DNA of 64,000 bases from assembly GCA_027485675.1 (NCBI GenBank), contig JAIXQP010000007.1, positions 62,001-126,000 on the forward strand. The letters are read 5' to 3'. The DNA is from Terriglobales bacterium (GTDB lineage Bacteria; Acidobacteriota; Terriglobia; Bryobacterales; Bryobacteraceae). Position numbers and translations under genes: made by a program. Shown here one piece after another: positions 56,798-64,000 of this stretch. Each line of letters begins with the position of its first letter. Within the stretch, counting starts at the first letter, position 1. Below the pieces are notes generated by a model. It was given only the letters and a program-made list of their open reading frames with translations. It was not told where the DNA came from and made no database searches.

Positions 56798-58152
56798 GTC
56801 AGAATCCCGCGCTTGACTTCGCCGTGGACGTCCGTCAGCCGGAAATTACGCCCCTGGAACTTATAAGTCAGCTTCGTATGGTCAAAGCCGAGTTGATTCA
56901 AAATCGTCGCGTGTAAGTCATGGACGTGAACCTTATCTTTGGCCACGTTAAAGCCCAGCTCATCGCTTTCGCCGTACGTAATGCCCGGCTTGAACCCGCC
57001 GCCCGCCAGCCACATCGTGAAGGCGTTCGGATGGTGGTCGCGGCCGTCGCTCCCGCCCTGCACCATCGGCGTTCGGCCGAACTCGCCGCCCCAAATCACG
57101 ATCGTATCGTCGAGCATCCCGCGCTGCTTCAGATCCTGCACCAGCGCCGCGCAGGCCTGGTCCGTATCCTTGCAGTTCTGCGTAATGTCCTTGACGAGAT
57201 TGCCGTGCTGGTCCCACGCCTCGTGGAAGATCTGCACAAAACGAACCCCGCGCTCGCTCAGCCGCCGGGCCAGCAGCACCGTGTTCGCAAAGCTCGGCTT
57301 GGCCGGGTCCGCCCCGTACATGTCGAGAATATGCTTCGGTTCCTGCGAGAGATCCATCACCCCCGGCGCGCTCATCTGCATCCGGTAGGCCATCTCATAG
57401 CTCGAAATCCGCGTGGCGATCTCGGGGTCGCCCGTCGAGTCGAGCTTCATCTGATTCAACCGCTTGATCGACTCGAGCGAATCTTGCTGTAGCTGATTGT
57501 CGACGCCCGCCGGGTTCGACAGATACAGCACCGGATCGCCGGTCGAACGGAACTGCACGCCCTGGTGCGTCGTCGGAAGGAACCCAGAACCCCAGCAGGA
57601 GTTCCCGCCGCTCGGCCCCTTCTTTCCCGTCGAGAAAACGACGAAGGCCGGCAGATCTTTGGACTCGCTTCCGAGTCCGTACGTCACCCACGAACCAATG
57701 CTCGGCCGCCCGAAGATCATCGCGCCGGTGTTCATCAGAATCTGCCCCGGCGCGTGATTAAACGCGTCCGTCGACATGCTCTTGACGATCGTAATGTCAT
57801 CAACCACCTTACTAAGGTAAGGCAGCAGATTGGTCAACTCCGCCCCGGACTGACCGTACTTCGCGAACGGGAACTTGGGGCCCAGCAGCTTCGAATTCGG
57901 GTTGATGAACGCCGCGCGATAGCCCTTGAGTAACTCGGCCGGAGGCAGTTGCCCGTCGAACTTAGCCAGTTGCGGCTTGTTATCGAACATCTCCAGATGA
58001 CTAGGCGCTCCGGCCATGAACAGGAAGATGACGCGCTTGGCTTTGGGTGCGAAATGGGGTTGCTGATTGGTGGCGGCGAGCGCATTCATCGCCATGGCCC
58101 CCAGACCAACGCCACACTGCTCAAAGAACCAACGCCGGCTGATTTTCGACAT
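56794..58152 (-). CDS. DUF1501 family Tat-exported protein
   Basis: A 452-residue protein of DUF1501, an alkaline-phosphatase/sulfatase-like fold family. It has a twin-arginine leader ([20 protein letters not shown]), the opening [20 protein letters not shown] and the late motif [20 protein letters not shown], then [16 protein letters not shown], where histidines and aspartates could bind metal. Members are known as partners of DUF1549/DUF1553 proteins in Planctomycetes and Acidobacteriota; their substrate is not established. It begins 3 bases after the stop of the cytochrome c protein, so the pair is co-transcribed. Confidence 0.92.
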   Translation of the reverse strand: MSKISRRWFFEQCGVGLGAMAMNALAATNQQPHFAPKAKRVIFLFMAGAPSHLEMFDNKPQLAKFDGQLPPAELLKGYRAAFINPNSKLLGPKFPFAKYGQSGAELTNLLPYLSKVVDDITIVKSMSTDAFNHAPGQILMNTGAMIFGRPSIGSWVTYGLGSESKDLPAFVVFSTGKKGPSGGNSCWGSGFLPTTHQGVQFRSTGDPVLYLSNPAGVDNQLQQDSLESIKRLNQMKLDSTGDPEIATRISSYEMAYRMQMSAPGVMDLSQEPKHILDMYGADPAKPSFANTVLLARRLSERGVRFVQIFHEAWDQHGNLVKDITQNCKDTDQACAALVQDLKQRGMLDDTIVIWGGEFGRTPMVQGGSDGRDHHPNAFTMWLAGGGFKPGITYGESDELGFNVAKDKVHVHDLHATILNQLGFDHTKLTYKFQGRNFRLTDVHGEVKRGILT

Positions 58153-58155
58153 GAC

Positions 58156-61100
58156 TTATTCCTTCGTGATGGTTTCGTCGAGGTTGAGAAGTACGCGGGC
58201 GACGGCGGTCCAACCCGCGGCGGTCGCCGCCGGGACCCCGGCCGGCGGGTCGCCGCCGAGGAGGTCTCTAGGATTTAGACTGCCGCTCGTGAAGCGCTGG
58301 GTTTGTTTTTCGAGCAAAGCCAGCAGGATCGTGCGTTCTTCCGGCATCGGCTTGCGGGACGCGACGCGGCGGAAAGCGAAGTCAACGCGCTGCGCGTCGT
58401 TCTTGCCACCTTCGCGGAGCGTCTTCAGCGCGAGCGCGCGGGCCGCTTCGAGGAACATGGGTTCGTTCAGCGCCGTGAGCGCCTGCAGCGGCGTGTTCGA
58501 ACGGGACCGCCGGACACAGGCGACGTCGCCGTTCGGGGTATCGAAATTGGAGAGCATCGGGTACGGCACCGAGCGGTAGCGGTGCGTATAGACCGCCCGG
58601 CGATACCGGTCGTCGCCCTTCTCCTCTTTCCAGATTTTGGGCCCGTAGGAGTTGGGGGGCAGGAAGAGGAACTCGGGCGCGGCGGGGTAGACGGCGGGGC
58701 CGCCGATCTTTGTATTGAGCAGGCCGGCGGCGGCGAGTGTGATGTCGCGGACCACTTCGCCTTCCACGCGGAAGCGCGGGCCGCGGGCGAGCCACTTATT
58801 GAACTGATCTTTCGTGAGCAGCTCCGGGGTTGTCTTCGAGCTTTGCTTGTAGGTCGCGCTCGAGACGATTAGCCGGTGCAGCTTCTTCATGCTCCAGCCG
58901 GACTCCATGAACTCGACTGCGAGGTAGTCGAGCAGTTCCGGATGCGACGCAAGGTCGCTTTGCTTGCCGAGATCCTCCGGAGTCGTGACTAGGCCTTGGC
59001 CGAAGTAGGCCTGCCAGACGCGATTGACAAAGGCCCGGGCCGTCGTCGGTGCCTGCCGATCGACCAGCCACTTGGCGAACGTCAATCGCGAGGGCTCGGC
59101 ATCAGCCGGCAGCGGATTCAGGAAGGCCGGCACGCCGGGCTTAACGAGCTTGCCCGGCTTCAGGAAGTCGCCGCGCATCAGAAGTTTCGTCTCGCGCATC
59201 GACTCGCCCCGGCTCATCACCAGTTGCGAGGACGGCTCCGGGTGCTGCTTCCAGAGCGCTTCAATGGCTTCGTTTTGTTCTTTCCACTCGGGCACGGTCT
59301 GCCGCCAGGTGGAGAAGGTCAGGGGGCCCTGCGCGACGGCGTCGGCCGCGGCGGAGGCCGACAGGCGCATGCGGCCCAGATTGTTGTTCTGGTTGTCGTC
59401 GCTGTTCCAGCCGCCGTGATTCTGTTTGAGATAGATATTCAGGACGGTGCCCTGGGGGTAGCCGAAGGGCTTCTCCGTGATGAAGACGGCCTGCCGCGGT
59501 TGGTTGCGGCGGCCGGGTCCGGCGTCGATGCCCCAGGCGGTTTTGTCGTCACCGTCGATCGCGTAAGAAACCGGACCGAGCAGACGCTTCGAGTTGTCCG
59601 TCTTGTCCCAGTAGATGGGCTTGAGCGGCGTGGGGGCCATTTCGAAGTCGGCCGAGGCGCGGACGAACTTGATCTTTTCGATCTTGTCCGGCGCGTCCTG
59701 CGGCGCGATTTCGAGCTCGATCTCCGTGAGAGCGCCGATGCCTTCGAGCGACCGGCCCGGCCCGCCGTGCGGCAGGTTCGGGTCCTTCAGCAGTTCGACG
59801 CGGATGGCGTTAAGCCCGGTCTCTTTGGTTTTGACGACCATCTTGGCGCGATGGCGCGTTGGCGCATAGCCGGAGGCGAGCATGGAGCCGTCGCCCATGG
59901 GCAGGTACTTCTGGCCGCCGGTGGAGATGTCGTCGACGTCGGGCGTGAGCGTGGCCCAGGCGGGTTGGGGCTTGGCGGAGGCGTTCATGCGCTCGCGCCA
60001 GTCGGGGTTCTTGTGTTGGAGGTCGTCCTCGATTTCTTTGATGCGGCGGAAGATCTCCGCGCGCTGCATCTGCTGTTCGGGGGTGTAGACGCTGACGCTG
60101 CCTTCGGCCGAGTCATTCAGGAAGGCGAAGATCTTGTAGTACTCCTCCTGCGTCAGCGGATCGAATTTGTGGTTATGGCACTGCGCGCAACCGATGGTGA
60201 CGCCGAGGATGCTCTTGCCGACGGTGTCGACGCGGTCGAACATCGCTTCCATGCGGAACTGTTCGGGATCGACGCCGCCCTCTTCGTTGATCATCGAGTT
60301 GCGGAGGAAGCCGGTGGCGACGATCTGGTCTTGCGTCGCGTTGGGGAGCAGGTCTCCGGCGAGTTGCTCGATGATGAACTGCGAGTAGGGCTTGTCTTCG
60401 TTGATGGCCTTGATGACCCAATCACGGTAGAACCAGACGAAGCGTTGTTTATCTTTTTCAAAGCCGTCGGAGTCGGCGTAGCGGGCGGCGTCGAGCCAGT
60501 GGCGGCCCCAGCGTTCGCCGTGATGGGGCGAGGCGAGAAGGCGGTCCACCTGCTTTTGATAGGCGTCTTTGCTCTTGTCGGCGAGGAACGCGTCGACTTC
60601 GGCCGGGGTAGGCGGCAGGCCGATTAGGTCCAGCGAGAGCCGGCGGAGGAGGGTGGTCCGGTCGGCTTCGGGCGAAGGCTGGAGGCCTTCGGCGGCGAGT
60701 TTGGCGCGGACGAGATAGTCGATCGGATGACCGGCGCCGGCCGGGATGTTCGGGCGGACGGGCGGTATGTAGGCCCAGTGTTTCTTGATTTCGGCGGCCT
60801 TGGCGCTGGCGGCTTCGGGCCACTCGGCGCCTTGCGTGATCCAGTCTTTGATGGTGGCGATCGCGGCCGGATCGAGGGGCTTGCCGCCCATCGGCATCCG
60901 AGCCTGGTCGGTGGTGCCGGCGATGCGTTGATAGAGAGTGCTCTCTTCGGGCTTACCGGGGACAATACCGGCGTGGCGGCTTTGGCCGCCGGCGAAGGCG
61001 AGCGTTTTGGCGTCGAGCCGGAGGGCCCCAAGTTGGGCCTTGGGGCCGTGGCAGTTCGCGCAGGACTTTTCGAAGATGGGTTGCACATCGCGCACGAAAT

Positions 61101-61191
61101 CCACCCTTTTAGCGGGTGGCTCGGCGGTCTGGGCCCACGAGAATAGTGCGGCTCCGGCAGGGAGCAGACAGAGGAGCAACTTCTTCGACAT
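58156..61191 (-). CDS. PSD1/planctomycete cytochrome c, DUF1549 and DUF1553 protein
   Basis: A 1011-residue secreted protein. After the signal peptide (KLLLCLLPAGAALFSWAQ) comes a planctomycete-type cytochrome c domain with CANCHG (C44, C47, H48 for heme c). DUF1549 follows (IDYLVRAKLAAEGLQ, LLRRLSLDLIGLPPTP, HHGERWGRHWLDAARYAD) with a second CxxCH in IGCAQCHNHKFDP. A central beta region of about residues 400-640 and DUF1553 (ARAFVNRVWQAYFGQGLV, MKKLHRLIVSSATYKQS) complete it. It is presumed to be a redox-linked hydrolase or lyase of surface polymers; the activity is unproven. TATACG at about 61209-61214 could be part of its promoter. Confidence 0.93.
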   Translation of the reverse strand: MSKKLLLCLLPAGAALFSWAQTAEPPAKRVDFVRDVQPIFEKSCANCHGPKAQLGALRLDAKTLAFAGGQSRHAGIVPGKPEESTLYQRIAGTTDQARMPMGGKPLDPAAIATIKDWITQGAEWPEAASAKAAEIKKHWAYIPPVRPNIPAGAGHPIDYLVRAKLAAEGLQPSPEADRTTLLRRLSLDLIGLPPTPAEVDAFLADKSKDAYQKQVDRLLASPHHGERWGRHWLDAARYADSDGFEKDKQRFVWFYRDWVIKAINEDKPYSQFIIEQLAGDLLPNATQDQIVATGFLRNSMINEEGGVDPEQFRMEAMFDRVDTVGKSILGVTIGCAQCHNHKFDPLTQEEYYKIFAFLNDSAEGSVSVYTPEQQMQRAEIFRRIKEIEDDLQHKNPDWRERMNASAKPQPAWATLTPDVDDISTGGQKYLPMGDGSMLASGYAPTRHRAKMVVKTKETGLNAIRVELLKDPNLPHGGPGRSLEGIGALTEIELEIAPQDAPDKIEKIKFVRASADFEMAPTPLKPIYWDKTDNSKRLLGPVSYAIDGDDKTAWGIDAGPGRRNQPRQAVFITEKPFGYPQGTVLNIYLKQNHGGWNSDDNQNNNLGRMRLSASAAADAVAQGPLTFSTWRQTVPEWKEQNEAIEALWKQHPEPSSQLVMSRGESMRETKLLMRGDFLKPGKLVKPGVPAFLNPLPADAEPSRLTFAKWLVDRQAPTTARAFVNRVWQAYFGQGLVTTPEDLGKQSDLASHPELLDYLAVEFMESGWSMKKLHRLIVSSATYKQSSKTTPELLTKDQFNKWLARGPRFRVEGEVVRDITLAAAGLLNTKIGGPAVYPAAPEFLFLPPNSYGPKIWKEEKGDDRYRRAVYTHRYRSVPYPMLSNFDTPNGDVACVRRSRSNTPLQALTALNEPMFLEAARALALKTLREGGKNDAQRVDFAFRRVASRKPMPEERTILLALLEKQTQRFTSGSLNPRDLLGGDPPAGVPAATAAGWTAVARVLLNLDETITKE

Positions 61192-61226
61192 AGCTTGCTG
61201 CCTCTATCGTATACCCTTCGCCGGGA

Positions 61227-63989
61227 CTACTTCTGCATGGTTGCGGTGCTCAGGAGGAGCGAATTGAACAGCAGTTTATAGGTGCCGTGCGGTTGAGCGC
61301 GGAAGGTGATTTCCGGGCCCATCATCATCAGTTTGCCTTCGCCGACGGGAACCTCGGCAACGGCAACGCCGCCTTCGAGGTACTTTTCGCCCCAGGCCCA
61401 GCCGCTCCGGAGCGGCGAAGAGCCGAACCAGGCGACGGGCTTGACGCCTCGGGCCATCGCTTCGGGAGCGAGCTTGAAGACGGGGCTATCGTTGAAGAAG
61501 ACGTCGACTTTGTCGTCGAGGCCGTAGGCTACGGGCTGCGTGTTATCGACGTTCGCCTGGAGGACGCTGCCGGGAACGTAGTACTTCTCGCGGGGCAGCG
61601 AGCGTTCGCGGCCGTTCCGGTCGCGTTCGACCATGGCGTCTTTCACGGGCAGTCCGAGATGGGCCGCGAGGTTGTTGCTCGAACCGATGGTGATGACGGT
61701 GCCGCCGGTATCCATGAAGGCTTTGAGCTGCGGAACGGACTTCTCTTCGGTAACGCGGCCCAGCCAAGGCTGGAACTGCGCCGGGATGTTCTCGCGCGAG
61801 GCTTCTCCGCCGCCACGGCCGCCGCGGCCGCCGGCTTCCGGGCCCATGTTCGCCGGCCGCGGGATGGCGCCGCCGACGAAGAGGATGACGTCATACTTCT
61901 GGCGCAAGTTGCCGGCGTCGATAGCCTGCGGATAGAGCACATCGAAGGGGAACTCAAAGCGTTCGAGCAGGAAGCGGACCCAGCCGGACGGCATGGAGCC
62001 GCCGAACTGATCCCACAGGGCGATGCGCGGCGCGGCGAGCTTCATCGACTCGCCGGCGGGGCGGGAGGCGACGGCCTTGGCATTGAAGCCGAACTCGGCG
62101 GCAGCCTTCTCGATGATGGCTTTCGTCGAGGGCTTGGCCGGCACATAGAGCGCGCCGGGGCCATACAGCGGATCGTCTTTGATTCCCTGCTTGAGCCAGT
62201 AGACCTCTTCCTTGGCCGCGATGAGGCGGTTGGTCAGGATGAAGCTGTCGTTGACCTTGTGGCTGATGAGGTAACCGGCGCCGGAACCTTCCACCTTACC
62301 AACAGGCGGCTTTTCGAGAGCGCCCCAGGGCAGCTTGGCGAAGGGCCCATCGAAGGGCTCGAGGACGCGGTCGAACTGGACGCCCATCTGATAGGCGAGG
62401 GTCCAGCCGGCGTTGTCATACGGAGGGATGGGCGGGCCGCCTTCGAAACGGAAGTCGTTCGGGTGATCCTGGGGCTCGAACATATCGAGGACGTGGGGCC
62501 GGAAGGCCTGGGCGGTCTTGACGACGTAGGAGCCGGCGGGATAGCTTTTGCCGGCGACGGTGAAGGGCGCGGTGGCCTTGTGGATCTGGATGCCGTTCTT
62601 GACGAGGGCGTTGATGAACTTGACGGCCGTGGGGAAGTCGGCCTGCGCGGCGGAGATGACGTAGCCGCGGGGGTCGCGCAGTTCGGGCTTTTTCATGGCC
62701 TCGTAGAAACGGGCGGGCGCGGCGGCGGCCTGCGGGCCGGCCTGGCGGGCGTTCGATTCTTTCGCGATCTCCGCCTTGACGGCTTCGATGCGCTTGGGGG
62801 TCATGGACCAGGTGTCTTTGCTACCGCGATCGATGGAGTTTTTGCCCATCTTCCAGATGTTGTAGAGGAAGTGTTCACGCTGCCGGGAGGCGACGTCCAG
62901 AACGGCGCGGTTGGCCGTGATGGAGTAATCAATGGACTGCCGGTAGTGCCATTTCTGGGGCGCGATGGGCAGCGGCAGGTCGCCGGAGGGGAGCTGGCGA
63001 TTCGGGACGAAGGCGACTTCCATGGGGGTGGGCGAGCCGATGATTTCGGTGAGGAGCCCGATCATATTGTGGAAGTACGTGGTGGTGCGGAGGCCGCCGT
63101 TGTACCAGGTGGAGTAGTTGGCGCCGCTGCGCATGGTGGAGCCGGGCTTATCTTCCTGGACGAAGCGGGAGTGCATCGCCGAGCCGACCAGATCGAGCGA
63201 GGTGATGATGAGCGGATCGATGTTGTAGTTGAACGGGTCGCGGAAGGGCGGCGCGAAGATCACCGTGCCGAGCGGGCCGGTCTGGTGATGGTTGTACATG
63301 ATCTGGGGGAACCATTCGACGAAGAGCTGGCGATTCATGTTGACCGATTCGCGGAGGTTGGCCATATAGAAGTCGCGGTTGTTATCGTGGCCGGCGTACT
63401 TCTGATAGAGGCGGGGCGCCCCGGTCATGACGCGCTTCTCGGGGACGGGTTCGCGCATATACCATTCGCTGATGAGATCGTGACCGTCCGGATTGGCGTG
63501 GACGCAGAGGATGATGACGTCCTTCAAGATGCGCAGCGTCTCGGGGTCATTGCGGCTGGCGAACTGCCAGATGGTTTCGATCAACTGATGGGTGCCGACG
63601 GTTTCGGTGGAGTGCAGGCCGCCATCGATCCAGACGACGGCTTTGCCTTCGGCGGCGAGGGCGCGGGCCTGGGCTTCGGTGAGGCCTTCGGCGCGGGCAA
63701 GTTTCTGGGCGATGTCCTTATACTTGGCGAGATTGGCCAAGTTTTCGGGCGCCGAGATGATCATCATGTATTGCGTGCGATCTTCTTCGGTTTTGCCGAT
63801 ATCGACGAGGCGCAGCCGGTTGGACTCCGCGGCGAGCTTCTTGAAGTAGGCTTCGGTTTGCTTATAGGTGGTGAGGTGGTAATCGTCACCGATGTTGAAA
63901 CCGTAGTGCTCTTTCGGGCTGGTGAGTTTCTGGGCGGCCACGGGGGCGGCCACGAGAGTCAGAGCGGCGACTAGGGAATACAGGCGCAT
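61227..63989 (-). CDS. M14-family zinc carboxypeptidase, secreted, with C-terminal glutamine-amidotransferase-like domain
   Basis: A 920-residue secreted peptidase. After signal RLYSLVAALTLVAAPVAAQ, the M14 domain shows the first zinc motif GGLHSTETVG (H and E near residues 125-128), the substrate motif GHDNNRDFYM and the later histidine IMYNHHQTGPLG, with FLTEIIGSP-type LTEIIGSPTPME near the end of the domain. Residues 520-650 form a beta domain, and 660-920 resemble a class I glutamine-amidotransferase-like fold (MKLAAPRIALWDQFGG, DVILFVGGAIPRPANM) with a Gly/Arg-rich insert. Such large M14 proteins are common in soil Acidobacteriota. The complement strand is open for 895 codons, a byproduct of codon bias. 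Confidence 0.92.
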   Translation of the reverse strand: MRLYSLVAALTLVAAPVAAQKLTSPKEHYGFNIGDDYHLTTYKQTEAYFKKLAAESNRLRLVDIGKTEEDRTQYMMIISAPENLANLAKYKDIAQKLARAEGLTEAQARALAAEGKAVVWIDGGLHSTETVGTHQLIETIWQFASRNDPETLRILKDVIILCVHANPDGHDLISEWYMREPVPEKRVMTGAPRLYQKYAGHDNNRDFYMANLRESVNMNRQLFVEWFPQIMYNHHQTGPLGTVIFAPPFRDPFNYNIDPLIITSLDLVGSAMHSRFVQEDKPGSTMRSGANYSTWYNGGLRTTTYFHNMIGLLTEIIGSPTPMEVAFVPNRQLPSGDLPLPIAPQKWHYRQSIDYSITANRAVLDVASRQREHFLYNIWKMGKNSIDRGSKDTWSMTPKRIEAVKAEIAKESNARQAGPQAAAAPARFYEAMKKPELRDPRGYVISAAQADFPTAVKFINALVKNGIQIHKATAPFTVAGKSYPAGSYVVKTAQAFRPHVLDMFEPQDHPNDFRFEGGPPIPPYDNAGWTLAYQMGVQFDRVLEPFDGPFAKLPWGALEKPPVGKVEGSGAGYLISHKVNDSFILTNRLIAAKEEVYWLKQGIKDDPLYGPGALYVPAKPSTKAIIEKAAAEFGFNAKAVASRPAGESMKLAAPRIALWDQFGGSMPSGWVRFLLERFEFPFDVLYPQAIDAGNLRQKYDVILFVGGAIPRPANMGPEAGGRGGRGGGEASRENIPAQFQPWLGRVTEEKSVPQLKAFMDTGGTVITIGSSNNLAAHLGLPVKDAMVERDRNGRERSLPREKYYVPGSVLQANVDNTQPVAYGLDDKVDVFFNDSPVFKLAPEAMARGVKPVAWFGSSPLRSGWAWGEKYLEGGVAVAEVPVGEGKLMMMGPEITFRAQPHGTYKLLFNSLLLSTATMQK

Positions 63990-64000
63990 AGAATCCTTGA

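Noticed and set aside
58996-60627. 543-codon frame opposite the PSD1 protein
   Set aside because: Shadow of a gene with heme and DUF1549/DUF1553 motifs.
61287-63974. 895-codon open frame on the plus strand opposite the M14 peptidase
   Set aside because: It runs wholly antisense to a gene with clear zinc and signal motifs; the composition is low-complexity Gly/Asp/Glu/Val, as expected from GC-rich codon shadows.

Overview
The window is dense, GC-rich bacterial chromosome with 48 protein genes and two tRNA genes. No stretch without a gene exceeds about 70 bases, and there is no CRISPR array, insertion sequence, rRNA operon or prophage. Gene content points to Acidobacteriota, most likely the Bryobacterales/Solibacterales side. 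The evidence is many Tat-signalled (twin-arginine) enzymes, a beta-propeller hybrid histidine kinase, Ser/Thr kinases with TPR or multi-membrane tails (one behind an ECF sigma factor), FtsX-type ABC exporters, and the DUF1501 plus DUF1549/DUF1553 pair with a planctomycete-type cytochrome c domain. The taxonomic call is inference from gene families only.

Layout. 1-9.6 kb: an amino-compound-type cluster with an M19 dipeptidase (cut by the window edge), a Gfo/Idh-like protein, a Tat-signalled SelA-like PLP enzyme, an IclR regulator, a class III aminotransferase related to glutamate-1-semialdehyde aminomutase, an FtsX permease/ATPase pair, a Tat-signalled enolase-superfamily enzyme and a TonB protein. 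9.6-15.5 kb: housekeeping genes, namely a VTT-domain membrane protein, ligA, a lipid kinase, a DUF457-type membrane hydrolase and an aldehyde dehydrogenase. 15.6-28.4 kb, all plus strand: a 1266-residue hybrid kinase, an AsmA protein, then an ECF sigma factor, a FecR-type anti-sigma-like protein and two ABC-2 ATPase/permease pairs with overlapping ends.

28.4-38.0 kb, all minus strand: an ABC ATPase, an 850-residue FtsX permease, a LolA-like periplasmic protein and an outer-membrane barrel, all overlapping; then two CsgG-like paralogues, a secreted helical protein and an NHL-propeller protein, nearly overlapping. Together these look like a trans-envelope export and surface-assembly locus and are the best candidate here for an undescribed system. 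38-44.6 kb: MscS channel, orphan hydantoinase A, tRNA-Asp followed by a DUF3467 gene, a small lipoprotein, tRNA-Val, yiaA and a second hybrid kinase. 44.6-56.8 kb: mtgA, a TPR Ser/Thr kinase with its ECF sigma factor, an AI-2E family transporter, a secreted serine protease carrying seven tandem C-terminal repeats, a multi-membrane Ser/Thr kinase and an ImmA/IrrE-like protein with a degenerate metal motif. 56.8-64 kb, minus strand: M14 carboxypeptidase, then the cytochrome c/DUF1549/DUF1553 protein and its DUF1501 partner.

Two window-scale signals stand out. Base skew on the plus strand is strongly C over G from about 19 to 57 kb whichever way genes point, then flips to G over C beyond about 58 kb. 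Several genes have a -10-like hexamer only 7-9 bases before the start codon, suggesting leaderless transcripts.
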